Shown: positions 1 to 9,609, counted from the first letter of the stretch. The stretch is DNA of 31,289 nt from CAYYNP01 sp964472545 (GCA_964472545.1 CAYYNP010000090.1:1-31289), one strand, 5' to 3'. Numbers and translations: made by a program. The notes: generated by a model from the letters alone, not told the origin.

Positions 1-84
1 AGCCACATCGATCGTCGACGGAGCCAGTCCCCTTTTTCGGGCTCCCGCACACTCTGCAGTTCTCCTGTGGGTCGCACGGGGCTG

Positions 85-113
85 TTGGCTCCCCCTGGTT
101 TCCCTGGTATACT
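85..113 (+). promoter_or_regulatory. Candidate sigma70-type promoter of the CHAT/caspase operon
   Basis: TTGGCT at 85-90 and TATACT at 108-113 are separated by 17 bases, 82 bases before the chosen start at 196. The -10 box matches the consensus at five of six positions and the -35 box at four of six. Two other promoters proposed in this window (6469-6498, 26638-26667) have the same TTGGC-N17/18-TATA layout, which adds support. No transcript data. Confidence 0.5.
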
Positions 114-195
114 CACTATGATGTCGGTTCCGCTCGTCAATTGAACCGTCTTGGGGTCGCGTAGGCGACGGCCCCGGGGAAGCGGGAGACACGCC

Positions 196-3100
196 ATGGG
201 TCTGCGAAGGCGTTGTACGGGTGTTGTGTCGGCGATCGCGATTCTTGCCCTCTTGGCGAGCCGGTGCTTGACGGCTTTGGGGCAGGTTAGTCCGCCCGGG
301 CCGCCGCGGCCGGGGCAACCGCCGTATCCCAGCCAGCCGCCGATTCCCGGCCAGCCACCACATCCCCCGCAACCGCACATTCCCGGTATGCCGCGCCCCG
401 GCCCGTCGCAGATGACGCCGTACGAGCGGTCGTTGCTGGATCGGGAGAACCGCTCTCGCCAGCAGGCCGAAGACCTTCGGCGACAGAAGAAATACTCCGA
501 GGCCATCACGGCAGCCGAGCAGGCACTTCAGTTCAAGCAGCAACGGACGCGTATGCCCCCCAGCGCCGAAGATCAGAAGTGGTTGACGGATCTGCGGAAC
601 GAGAGACTCCGCGCAATGCCCGCCACGGGCATCGTCGGCGAGGCGGGCGTGCATAACGCGGGCTACCTTGCAGGACTTGCCCGGCGCGAGTCGGAGTGCC
701 GAGCCAAGGTCGAACGGCTACGTCAAGCACGCCGGTTCGAGGCAGCGCTTGAGACGGCAAAGAAGGCCTTGGACTGGAAGCGTCAGCGCACGAGCAGACA
801 CATCGACGCCGAAGACCAGGAGTGGCTGACCAAGCTGTCGATTGAGATGTCCCGAGAAGCGCACGGCCTTGGCGCCTCGAAGGCGGAAGAGGTTCTGCGG
901 ATGGAGTATCGAGACAAGTGGTTCGACATTTCCAAGCATCCACTCGATCGCGGGAAGATGGCTCGGAGCATCAACGAGGCGAAAGAGACGCTCGAGTCGA
1001 AACAGGGGCAACTCGGCCAACAACACGCGGAAGTGGCCGCGGCCCGGGCTCGGTTCGAGGAAATCGAAGAGAGACGAAATGAGTTGGTCGAACAGCTTCA
1101 ACAGCAGTTACAGCGTCGAGATCGGGCGTTTGTGCAGGGTGAATTCGCGACGGCAGCCGATTCCGCGGAGGTGGTTGTAGATCTCTGCGAACAAGTCTAC
1201 GGCGAGGGCGATTTGATTACGGCGGTGGCAGCCGGCGAGTGGGGGCGGATAGCGCAGAGGGACGTGCAGTTCGCCTGGTCGCCAAAGGCCTTTTCACTGG
1301 CCGAACAGATCTTCACCGAAATCTACGGCGAGACGCACTGGCGAGTTCGCCATCTCCGTGTGGAGTTGGAGGAAGGTGCCAAACTGGGCACGCAGGCAGG
1401 CGACATGCGATGGAGGACGTTCATGTCGACCAAGCTGCTGGAAAGGGGGCACTACTACGATGCGATCGTGCTAGCCGGAGAAGACAGGAGATTCTTCACG
1501 GGAAACGTGGTCGCACCGCGGTCGTATCTCGCCTGCAGCCTGGCGAGCAGGGCCCGCGTGCTGCGCGCCTACGGCGCCTACTGGGAATCGGTGCCGGCAC
1601 AGCGCGACGCGCTCGAAAGCCTGCGTGAACTCTACGGCGAGGAGCATCCCGACTACGTCGAGGCGCTGGGCGATCAGTATGTGGCCTACACCGAATTAGG
1701 CGATTTTGCGAAGGCCCAGACCACGGCACGCCGGGCGGCGGAGCTTGCACGAATCGTCTGGGGGCCCGAGCATCCACGGTATGCCGCCAGTTTGGTCCAC
1801 CTTGGTGAAGCCCACCTGAACCTCGGCCAGACCTCCGAGGCGAAACCGTTTCTGGACCGGGCACTGTGGATCAGCGAGCGGCACTTCGCCCAGTGTGCCG
1901 TCCTCTATACCGACGCGCTCTGCCTCTTGGCGGAGGTCGGCCAAAGACTCGGGAACCTCGATGCGGCCAAGAAACTCCTCGAGCACGCCCTGAAGAATCG
2001 ACTCGCCAATCCGGGCCCCGGGCATTCGAAGACCGTCGAGACTCGGGCCAGTCTTGCATGTCTGGACGTTGCCCTGGGCAACTTCACCGAGGCCGAGAAA
2101 CTGTATCAAGTGGTGACTGACAGGCCGATTCACGACTGGCACCCTCAACACGCCCGCCACTTGGCCGATCTGGCCAGGATGCACCAGATCAACGGCGACC
2201 ACGACAAGGCGGAGCCGTTGCTGCAACAAAGCCTGGAACACCTCCGCCGCAACCTCGATGGCTCGTTCGACTCCCTCTCCGAACGCCAGCAGTTGGCGAT
2301 GACCGCGAACGCGCGGGACGTCTTGTTCACGTACCTCGACTCGGCGACCCAACTGGGATTGCCGGGGGAGAAGGCCTATCGGCATCTGCTGGCGTGGAAG
2401 GGAGCCGTGTTTGCCCGGCGGCGGCTGGCGCTGGAAGCGGTGGTCGGCGACGAAGACGCTCCGTTGCTGAAGAAGCTACAAGAGACTTCTCGCCAACTGG
2501 CCACATTGGCAATGATCCGCCCTGCGCCGGAGCAGGAAAAGGGCTGGCGCGAGTCGGTTGACAAACTTACCGACAAGAAGGAACGCCTCGAAAGCGATCT
2601 GGCCGGCCGTAGCGAGGAATTCCGCAAGAGCCGGCAGAAGGTAACGCTGGAGTCGTTGCAGGCGGCGTTGCCGGCAGACGCGGCACTGGTCGATTTCCTC
2701 GATTACACCGTACGCCCGTCAAGCGCACGGCCGGGCGACGAACCGGCTCGGCAACTGGTAGCTTTCGTCGTCCGCCGCGGGCGAGACGTCGTACAAGTCG
2801 ACTTGGGGCCGGTGACACCGATCCGAGAGGCTGGCGAGCAGTGGCGCCGGCTGATCGTCCGACGCGGCGGTGGCGTCAGCAAGACGGACCGCGGGCTGCG
2901 ACTGCTCGACGAGGGGAATGACGACGACGCCTCGCCCGAACCGCCGCAAGACCGACTGCGTGCCCTGGTGTGGCAGCCGCTGGAAGCGCACCTTGAAGGT
3001 GTCGACAACGTGCTGGTTTCCCCCGATGGCGTCACCGCCAGCCTGCCGTTGGCCGCGCTGCCCGGCAGCGAGCCGGGCAAGTACCTGATCGAGGAACGAT

Positions 3101-4062
3101 CGCTGATCGTGGTGCCCGTTCCGGGGCAGTTGCCGCAGTTGTTGGCTGACGGCGAGGCGAAGCCGGCCGACGACGACAAGGGGCCTTCGCTGATGCTGCT
3201 AGGCGACGTCGATTTCGCCGCGGCTGCCGGAACCACCCGCCTGCCGGAAGACCCGTTGGCGATGAACCGTCCGCGGTCGGCAGTGCGGTCGGCCGACACG
3301 GTTTTCCGTCCCCTACCGGGTACGGCGCGTGAGGTGGCGGCAATTGCCAAGCTACATCACGAGCGGTTTGGCGCCGCCTCGCTCGAAGAGATCCGCGGCA
3401 CGGCCGCCACCGAGGCACGGCTGCGCGACTCGGCCGCGAAGCACCGCGTGCTGCACTTGGCTACCCACGGATTCTTCGCGCCGGCGAAGGAGGCGTCGGC
3501 AGCCGAGACTCCTGCCGGTGCCACCGCGTCCGTTCTCCGGTTGCATCCGGGGCTGATGTCCGGCCTGGCGATGGCCGGTGCCAACCGCCCGGCCGAGGTT
3601 TCCACCGCCGAAGATACCGACACCGTGACCGACGACGGCGTGCTGACTGCCTTGGAGGTGGCCGCACTCGACTTGCGCGGCGTCGATCTGGCCGTCCTCT
3701 CGGCCTGCGAAACCGGTTTGGGCGAGACCGCCAGCGGCGAGGGTGTGCTGGGCCTGCAAAGGGCCTTTCAAACCGCCGGAGCCGACGCGACCGTAACGAG
3801 CCTCTGGAAGGTCGACGATGTGGCCACGGAGACTTTGATGGTCGAGTTCTATCGGGTTCTTTGGGAAGAGAAAACGGGGAAGCTCGAGGCACTCCGCCGA
3901 GCCCAGTTGGCGATGCTCGACCGCTACGACCCCACGCGAAAGGAACTGCGGCCACGCGGCCTGGTGCTGCTGGACAAGAACACAAACCAAACTGCCGCGA
4001 AACCCGCGCGCCTTTCGCCCTACTATTGGGCGGCGTTCGTGCTCAGCGGCGACTGGCGATAA
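196..4062 (+). CDS. Exported TPR and CHAT-domain (caspase-like) protein
   Basis: A 1288-residue protein. ATG at 196 is preferred over the upstream in-frame TTG at 151 because a GGGAG-type ribosome site lies just before it and a signal peptide (MGLRRRCTGV..., hydrophobic to about residue 27) begins there. After it come a proline-rich linker (about 31-75), two imperfect copies of a 42-residue helical unit containing the shared motif AEDQ-WLT (near bases 479-603 and 721-846), a coiled coil, then kinesin-light-chain-like TPRs (about 442-700, with GEEHPDY and GPEHPRY signatures). The C-terminal third is a CHAT domain: LATHGFF gives the candidate catalytic His1091 and LSACETGLG the candidate Cys1171, so both catalytic residues are present. 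CHAT domains are relatives of caspases and separase. The gene is followed after 12 bases by a caspase-like lipoprotein, so the two are probably one operon. Substrate unknown. Both family calls are firm; protease activity is inference. Confidence 0.92.
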   Translation: MGLRRRCTGVVSAIAILALLASRCLTALGQVSPPGPPRPGQPPYPSQPPIPGQPPHPPQPHIPGMPRPGPSQMTPYERSLLDRENRSRQQAEDLRRQKKYSEAITAAEQALQFKQQRTRMPPSAEDQKWLTDLRNERLRAMPATGIVGEAGVHNAGYLAGLARRESECRAKVERLRQARRFEAALETAKKALDWKRQRTSRHIDAEDQEWLTKLSIEMSREAHGLGASKAEEVLRMEYRDKWFDISKHPLDRGKMARSINEAKETLESKQGQLGQQHAEVAAARARFEEIEERRNELVEQLQQQLQRRDRAFVQGEFATAADSAEVVVDLCEQVYGEGDLITAVAAGEWGRIAQRDVQFAWSPKAFSLAEQIFTEIYGETHWRVRHLRVELEEGAKLGTQAGDMRWRTFMSTKLLERGHYYDAIVLAGEDRRFFTGNVVAPRSYLACSLASRARVLRAYGAYWESVPAQRDALESLRELYGEEHPDYVEALGDQYVAYTELGDFAKAQTTARRAAELARIVWGPEHPRYAASLVHLGEAHLNLGQTSEAKPFLDRALWISERHFAQCAVLYTDALCLLAEVGQRLGNLDAAKKLLEHALKNRLANPGPGHSKTVETRASLACLDVALGNFTEAEKLYQVVTDRPIHDWHPQHARHLADLARMHQINGDHDKAEPLLQQSLEHLRRNLDGSFDSLSERQQLAMTANARDVLFTYLDSATQLGLPGEKAYRHLLAWKGAVFARRRLALEAVVGDEDAPLLKKLQETSRQLATLAMIRPAPEQEKGWRESVDKLTDKKERLESDLAGRSEEFRKSRQKVTLESLQAALPADAALVDFLDYTVRPSSARPGDEPARQLVAFVVRRGRDVVQVDLGPVTPIREAGEQWRRLIVRRGGGVSKTDRGLRLLDEGNDDDASPEPPQDRLRALVWQPLEAHLEGVDNVLVSPDGVTASLPLAALPGSEPGKYLIEERSLIVVPVPGQLPQLLADGEAKPADDDKGPSLMLLGDVDFAAAAGTTRLPEDPLAMNRPRSAVRSADTVFRPLPGTAREVAAIAKLHHERFGAASLEEIRGTAATEARLRDSAAKHRVLHLATHGFFAPAKEASAAETPAGATASVLRLHPGLMSGLAMAGANRPAEVSTAEDTDTVTDDGVLTALEVAALDLRGVDLAVLSACETGLGETASGEGVLGLQRAFQTAGADATVTSLWKVDDVATETLMVEFYRVLWEEKTGKLEALRRAQLAMLDRYDPTRKELRPRGLVLLDKNTNQTAAKPARLSPYYWAAFVLSGDWR

Positions 4063-4074
4063 GGGAGGAGTCGG

Positions 4075-6315
4075 ATGATCCGATCACTTCTTGGACAACA
4101 ACTTGGGCTGATGTGCCTCGGCTGCATCCTGCTCGGCTGTGGCGGCGAGAGCGAGACCACCGTCACGGTCGAGAAGACCGAGCCACCGGCAGAACGGAAG
4201 CCGAGTTCGCAGGTCTTCATCGGGCCGTTTCCCGACGTCGAATCCGACAGCCACGCCCTGTTGGTGGCCTGCACCGATTACGACCATCTGCCGGAATCCG
4301 CCAATCTCGAGGGGCCCGCCAACGACGTGCGTCTGATGAGCCGCCTGTTGCGCGAGCACTTCAAGTTTCCCCGGCTGGCGATTCGGGTCCTATCGGAGGC
4401 GTCGGGCGTGAGGGCCCGCCGGCCGATACGTGCGAACATCGAACGCGAGTTTCTCGATCTTGCCCGGCGCGTCGATCCGGACGATCGCGTCGTCATCTTC
4501 CTTTCCGGCCACGGCACCCAGCAACCCGACGACGACCCGGACAATCCGGACGATCCCGAGCCGGACGGATTGGATGAGGTCTTCTGTTGCGCGGACATCG
4601 AGCCCGCCCTCATCCCGGGAATAACGAGAGCCCCCAACGGCATAACCGACGACGACTTCCGCGGCTGGCTCAAGGCGATCCGCGCCAAAGGAGCGTCGGT
4701 GTGGGTGATCGTCGACGCCTGCCATAGCGGAACGGCCGTCCGGGGCACGGAGGTCTTGCGCCAAATACCGCCGGAGATGCTGTTGACCGAGGAGGCGCTT
4801 CGCGCCGCGGTGCCGACGGCGGCGACGCGAAGCATCCAGCTCGACTCGACGTCCTTCGACGCGGGCGACGACGCCGGCGGATTGGTGGCCATCTACGCCG
4901 CCCAACCCCATGAGCCGACGCTGGAAATGCCGTTGCCGTTGGGCGAGGCCGACGCCGAGTGGTACGGGCTGCTCACGTACACCATGAATCAAGTTCTCAC
5001 CGAGGCCGAATCGGCGATCACATACACGGAGTTGGTGCAGCGGGTCCATTCCGCCTACGTGGCCCTCGGGCGAATCGGCCCCACGCCGCTGATCGAGGGC
5101 GGCGATCGGCATCGGGAAGTCCTCGGGCAGAAACAATGGCCCGAGCGATCCCGATTCGTGCTGGAAATGGGCGACCGCGGAGAACCGCAGATTGCCGCGG
5201 GCAGCCTGCACGGCCTGACCAAGGGAACGATCCTGGCCGTCTACCCGCCTCCGGGAGAGGAGGACGAAGACAAGCCGTTGGGACACGTGAAGATTCGCAA
5301 GGCCAAGCCGGCCGTGGCGATGGTTGAGCCTTGCCGGCACGACGGAGTGCCCAAGCTCGAGAAACTGCCGCTGGGTGGGCGGTGCGAGTTGGTCCATCTC
5401 GACTACGGCAGCATGCGTTTGAGGGTGGCCGTCGATGCCGATTCGACCACCGAGGACGTGGCCGCGAAATGGCAAGCGCAACTCGATGAGGCGGCTGCCG
5501 CCCAGGGGGCCGTGCTGCAGCACGCCGACGACCCCGACACCGCCGACTGGCTGGTACGGCCTACCAAAGACGGCAAACTCCTGCTGGTACCCGCGGCAGG
5601 ATGGACGGAAACGCCCGACGGACAGGTGCCCGCGTTCGGCCCCGTGGCGGCCGGCGACGATGCCATCCCGTGGTTGAACGATCGGCTGCAACGGATCGCC
5701 CGGGCGAAGAACCTGCTGAAGATCGGCGGCACGATGACGGCGCAGCGCCGCAAAGGACCGCTCGGTCCGCGGCGAGGGGGGAAGAAGGGCGTGCGAGCGG
5801 AACTACGGCGGCTGGACCATGAAGACGACGAAGGTAGCCCGATTCCCTGGGCGAAAGACGGGATCCGGTTCCGCCCGGGCGATCTGTTGGCGTTGCAAGT
5901 GGACAATCCCACGCGGCATTCGATCGACTTCAGCGTGTTGTTCGTCGACAGCGGCTTCGGCATCGTGCCGCTCTTTCCGCCGCCCGATTCGATCACCGAC
6001 AACCGGTTGCCGCCCGGCGAGTCGCTGACCGTTGGTCCGATGCAGGTCGAGGGCGATTCGGTGGGGCTGGAACATCTGGTGTTTGTGGCCTTGAAGTCCG
6101 AAGGCCAACCGGTCGACTTCAACTGGCTGGCCCAAGATTCGATTGAGCAAGCTCGAGCAGCGGGCGCTGTCAACGGCGCGGAGCGCGGCCTCGACAGTCC
6201 CCTGGGGCAACTGCTACGCACTGCCCTCTTCGCCGACGGCGCCCAAAGAGGCCTGAAGATGGCCGACACCGACAGCGTCGAGATGCAAGTCATCTCCTGG
6301 CAAACGTCGCCGTAA
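4075..6315 (+). CDS. Caspase-family (C14) lipoprotein with C-terminal DUF4384-like domain
   Basis: A 746-residue protein starting 12 bases after the CHAT gene behind a very good ribosome site (AGGGAGG). The N-terminus is a lipoprotein signal ending in LLGC, with Cys22 as the likely lipidated residue, so the enzyme should be membrane-anchored outside the cytoplasm. The caspase fold begins with HALLVACTDYDHL and NDVRLMSRLL; the catalytic dyad is His146 in FLSGHGT and Cys216 in VDACHSG. Bacterial and plant enzymes of this type (metacaspases, orthocaspases) usually cut after Arg or Lys; the specificity here is unknown. Acidic stretch DDDPDNPDDPEPD directly follows the His and could bind calcium, as in some metacaspases (inference). 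The last 170 residues (GIRFRPGDLLAL, GIVPLFPP) resemble DUF4384, a surface or ligand-contact domain. Co-transcription with the TPR-CHAT gene suggests a joint job. Confidence 0.9.
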   Translation: MIRSLLGQQLGLMCLGCILLGCGGESETTVTVEKTEPPAERKPSSQVFIGPFPDVESDSHALLVACTDYDHLPESANLEGPANDVRLMSRLLREHFKFPRLAIRVLSEASGVRARRPIRANIEREFLDLARRVDPDDRVVIFLSGHGTQQPDDDPDNPDDPEPDGLDEVFCCADIEPALIPGITRAPNGITDDDFRGWLKAIRAKGASVWVIVDACHSGTAVRGTEVLRQIPPEMLLTEEALRAAVPTAATRSIQLDSTSFDAGDDAGGLVAIYAAQPHEPTLEMPLPLGEADAEWYGLLTYTMNQVLTEAESAITYTELVQRVHSAYVALGRIGPTPLIEGGDRHREVLGQKQWPERSRFVLEMGDRGEPQIAAGSLHGLTKGTILAVYPPPGEEDEDKPLGHVKIRKAKPAVAMVEPCRHDGVPKLEKLPLGGRCELVHLDYGSMRLRVAVDADSTTEDVAAKWQAQLDEAAAAQGAVLQHADDPDTADWLVRPTKDGKLLLVPAAGWTETPDGQVPAFGPVAAGDDAIPWLNDRLQRIARAKNLLKIGGTMTAQRRKGPLGPRRGGKKGVRAELRRLDHEDDEGSPIPWAKDGIRFRPGDLLALQVDNPTRHSIDFSVLFVDSGFGIVPLFPPPDSITDNRLPPGESLTVGPMQVEGDSVGLEHLVFVALKSEGQPVDFNWLAQDSIEQARAAGAVNGAERGLDSPLGQLLRTALFADGAQRGLKMADTDSVEMQVISWQTSP

Positions 6316-6468
6316 CAGCCTCCCGTCGTACCGCGCATGTGCAGATGTGCCGGTCGTCACCAACCGCATGGCCAGCCTATGCTTGCTGCTATACGGCGAC
6401 CACTGGGACGCCTACTGGACGGCAACCTAAGGCCCACAATCGATTACTGCGCCAGGCGGGAACCGGAG

Positions 6469-6498
6469 TTGGCCGCGGGACTCCACAAATGCTATAAT
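6469..6498 (+). promoter_or_regulatory. Candidate promoter of the HzsA-related gene
   Basis: TTGGCC at 6469-6474 and a perfect TATAAT at 6493-6498, 18 bases apart, 99 bases before the start at 6598. The -35 matches four of six consensus bases. It lies in the 282-base gap after the caspase gene, so the haem protein is probably transcribed on its own. Confidence 0.55.
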
Positions 6499-6597
6499 CC
6501 GGGCACTTCCTAACAGCAGGCTTCCCAACTGTTTAGCGGCCGCTCCCGCCGCTGCTAAACGGCTGAGGCGACGACTCGAACCATGGAGATTCAAACG

Positions 6598-9582
6598 ATG
6601 TTTAGCTGTCGAATAATACGATTCGGTGGAATCCTCTGCGGACTACTGCTGGCCGTCGTCGTGCGGGCGGAGGAGCCGCGGAACATCGCTCCGGAGGCCA
6701 CCGTCTCGGCCAATAGCGAATACAGCGGCGACTATCTCGCCCGCTGGGCCGTCGACGGCAAGATCCCGGCCGCCTGCTGCAAGCAAGACATGCGGCAGGC
6801 CTGGTGCGTCCGCGGCGACGCCACCAAGTGTACCGGCGAGTTCACGCTCGCCTGGGACAAGCCGGTCGACGTGGCCGAGATCGTCTACTTCGGACGTACC
6901 GGGCAGTTGATCGAGGAATGTTTCAAGGATTACGAGGTCTACGTCGACGACGGCCAGCAACCGGCCGTCAGCGGGGCGTTTGAGAAGCGGCATGGAGCAC
7001 AGCGGATTGGCTTGTCACAAACCGGCGTGAAGAAGATCCGCATCAGATTCCTCTCGGCGCACGCCGGCGGGCTCAATCCCGGGGCGTCGGAAATCGCCGT
7101 ATTCGACCGCCCGGTGAGCCGGAAGCAACTCCTGGCGATGACGATCCCGCCCGAGGAACGCACGCCCGAGGCGGTCGCATTGCGCGACGACCTGACGGCC
7201 GGACGGCTGGGCTTTCGAGATATCATGGTCGTCAAACGTCATCCGCTGAACATCTCGCACGTCTACGTCTACCACGTCGAGGGTTTTCAGCACGGCGGCG
7301 GGCTGTACGTCTATACGCCCGACGAGGAGGGCGGGAAGCTGCGTTGCGTAGTCGATTCGTCCGAGGGGATGATCTCCACTGCCGATCTCTCCTACGACGG
7401 CAAGCAGATCGTCTTCGCGTGGAAGCGCGGCGGCCTGGTCCGCTGCAATCCGGTGGCCCATATCGAGGATATCGACCGCTCGGTTAGCGACAACAACTAC
7501 CAGATCTATCGCGTGAACATCGACGGCAGCGATCTGCGACAGCTTACCGCCGGGCAGCACTACAACCTTGATCCCTGCTGGCTGCCCGACGGCGGGGTCG
7601 CCTTCATTTCCGACCGCAAGCCAGCCTACGCCTATTGCTACGTGGTGACCTCGCCGGTCGTCTATCGCATGGACCCCGACGGCGACAACCAGCAGCGGCT
7701 TTCGGCCAACTACCTGATGGACTTTACGCCCTCGGTGCTAGGCAACGGGCGGATCATCTACACCCGCTGGGAATACGTCGACCGCGCCGCCTGCCCCATC
7801 CAGAGCCTCTGGACAATCAACCCCGACGGCACGGGCCTGGCGGGCTACTACGGCAATCGGGTGCTGTCGCCGGGCACGTTTATGGACGCCCAGCCGGTGC
7901 CCAACACGAACATGGCGATTGCCACGGCGACCAACCACAACGGGCCCTGCCGCGGCGGCATCGTGCTGATCGATCCGAGCAAGGGTGCCAACTCTCCGGA
8001 GGCACTCACCAACCTCACGCCCGACGTGGACATCTACGCCCATCGTATGGGCGGCGGGCCCTTTGGCAACGGCATGCTCGACTGCCGCATCGGCGGCACC
8101 TACGAGAAGCCGTTTGCCGTCGACGGCCATCGTTTCCTCGTCTCGCAGGCGGGCGCTTTGAAGCTGCGCGACTTCGACACCAACTCCGTCACGCTGCTTC
8201 CGCCGCAGGACGGGATGGGCTTCTACTGCGGTCAGCCGGTTCGTGATACGCCGCTGCCGCCGGTGCTCACCGGGGCCACGACCGACAAAAACGTCGTGTT
8301 GCCCGAAGACGGCAGCGTTTCGGGCGCCTGGGCCACGGTCTTCATGCAGGACGTCTACAAAGGGCTCGAACCGCACGTCAAGCGTGGCGAAATCAAGCGG
8401 ATCGCCGTGGTGCAGGAGATCGAGAAGAGCACGCACACGCCGCAGAACAATCTGAATCTAAGCGGCGCGGGCATGCGAAACATCGCCGTGTTCGGGTTCC
8501 AGTTCCCGCTGGTCTCGTGCGGCGCGACCTACGCCCCGAAGAAGCTCTGGGGATTCGCCGAGGTGGACGAAGACGGCTCGGCCGCATTCCGCGTTCCTTC
8601 CGAAGTGCCGATCTACTTCATGGCCCTCGACGACGAAGGCCGGGCCTTGCAGCGGATGCGGAGCTTCACGCATTTGATGCCGGGCGAAGTACAGGGGTGC
8701 GTGGGATGTCACGCCGAGCGGAACTCGGTCGCCTCGCACCCGGTGCGTCAACTGGCCATGCGCGGCCAGCCGCAGGACCTCGTCGAGCCGCAGTGGGGGG
8801 TGGCCGGTTTCAGCTACGACGACGTCGTGCAGCCGGTGTTCGACCGCCACTGCACCGAATGCCACAACGAGCGAGAGCAGCCGGCCAACGTCGATCTCGC
8901 CGGCGACAAGACCGATTTCTTCAACGTCTCCTACGATGTCCTCTGCCGCACCGGAACGCAAGGCGAATGGAATTGGGTGCACCACGGCAGCCCCTCCGGC
9001 CCCGAGTACGACAAGGTCCGCGGCATGAGCCCTTACACCGAGTGGATCTGGACGATCAACGGCGCCGGCCACAACGTCACCGAGATCACGCCGCGTCGTT
9101 GGGGCAGCCCGGCCAGCATGGTGGCCGAGATCATCCGCAGCGGACACCCCGACGACGACGGCAAGCCCCGGGTCGACGTGCCCGACGCCGACCGGCGCCG
9201 GGTCTATCTCTGGCTCGACCTGAACGTGCCCTACTACGGTACGTCGTCTTCGAACCACAAGAATCGCCTCGGTAGCCGCCGGATGCTGCCGCAGCAACTC
9301 GAACCGACGCTCAAGGAGGTCGCCGCCCGGCGCTGTGTCTCTTGCCACGCCGACGGCATTCCGCGCAAGTTCTACACGCGGATGCTCGAGCCGGAGAACA
9401 ACAACTTCATGCTCGCGCCGCTGGCCAAAGCAGCCGGCGGGACGGAGAAATGCGGCAAGGCGATCTTCACCTCCAAAGAAGATCCCGACTATCGCAAGCT
9501 GCTGGAAACCTTCCGGCCGATCCACGAGTTGCTCAAGGACCGCCCCCGCGCCGACATGCCGGGGTTTGCAGTGTTGCCATAG
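6598..9582 (+). CDS. HzsA-related multihaem protein with discoidin and beta-propeller regions
   Basis: About 994 residues. I chose ATG 6598 because GGAG sits 9 bases before it; an in-frame ATG at 6583 is possible. A signal peptide ends near VVVRA/EE. Next is a discoidin-like (F5/8 type C) region (bases about 6670-7120, NIAPEATVSA, AGGLNPGASEIAVF), then a PD40/TolB-like propeller with repeated structures such as YRVNIDGSDLRQLT and YRMDPDGDNQQRLS, and a C-terminal cytochrome part with three CXXCH haem sites: CVGCH (8698-8712), CTECH (8851-8865) and CVSCH (9334-9348). This layout matches proteins annotated as related to the alpha subunit of hydrazine synthase. That is a fold relationship: no beta or gamma subunit gene is nearby, and I do not propose hydrazine synthesis. 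A periplasmic redox or binding role is likely; the substrate is unknown. Confidence 0.85.
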   Translation: MFSCRIIRFGGILCGLLLAVVVRAEEPRNIAPEATVSANSEYSGDYLARWAVDGKIPAACCKQDMRQAWCVRGDATKCTGEFTLAWDKPVDVAEIVYFGRTGQLIEECFKDYEVYVDDGQQPAVSGAFEKRHGAQRIGLSQTGVKKIRIRFLSAHAGGLNPGASEIAVFDRPVSRKQLLAMTIPPEERTPEAVALRDDLTAGRLGFRDIMVVKRHPLNISHVYVYHVEGFQHGGGLYVYTPDEEGGKLRCVVDSSEGMISTADLSYDGKQIVFAWKRGGLVRCNPVAHIEDIDRSVSDNNYQIYRVNIDGSDLRQLTAGQHYNLDPCWLPDGGVAFISDRKPAYAYCYVVTSPVVYRMDPDGDNQQRLSANYLMDFTPSVLGNGRIIYTRWEYVDRAACPIQSLWTINPDGTGLAGYYGNRVLSPGTFMDAQPVPNTNMAIATATNHNGPCRGGIVLIDPSKGANSPEALTNLTPDVDIYAHRMGGGPFGNGMLDCRIGGTYEKPFAVDGHRFLVSQAGALKLRDFDTNSVTLLPPQDGMGFYCGQPVRDTPLPPVLTGATTDKNVVLPEDGSVSGAWATVFMQDVYKGLEPHVKRGEIKRIAVVQEIEKSTHTPQNNLNLSGAGMRNIAVFGFQFPLVSCGATYAPKKLWGFAEVDEDGSAAFRVPSEVPIYFMALDDEGRALQRMRSFTHLMPGEVQGCVGCHAERNSVASHPVRQLAMRGQPQDLVEPQWGVAGFSYDDVVQPVFDRHCTECHNEREQPANVDLAGDKTDFFNVSYDVLCRTGTQGEWNWVHHGSPSGPEYDKVRGMSPYTEWIWTINGAGHNVTEITPRRWGSPASMVAEIIRSGHPDDDGKPRVDVPDADRRRVYLWLDLNVPYYGTSSSNHKNRLGSRRMLPQQLEPTLKEVAARRCVSCHADGIPRKFYTRMLEPENNNFMLAPLAKAAGGTEKCGKAIFTSKEDPDYRKLLETFRPIHELLKDRPRADMPGFAVLP

Positions 9583-9609
9583 GGCTCACCGCCGGTTGAG
9601 ATTCTGGGT

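Noticed and set aside
20..46. Hairpin GGAGCC...GGCTCC with a T run inside, as a terminator of an upstream gene
   Set aside because: Stem of only six pairs with the T run in the loop rather than after the stem; too weak to call.
7738..9525. Long minus-strand open frames (232 and 355 residues) opposite the HzsA-related gene
   Set aside because: They mirror the GC-biased codons of the true gene; their translations are rich in R, G, V and H with no domain, while the plus-strand frame has a clear domain order and haem motifs.
6598..9582. True hydrazine synthase subunit
   Set aside because: Only family resemblance; no hzsB/hzsC-like genes nearby and an extra discoidin-like region is present.
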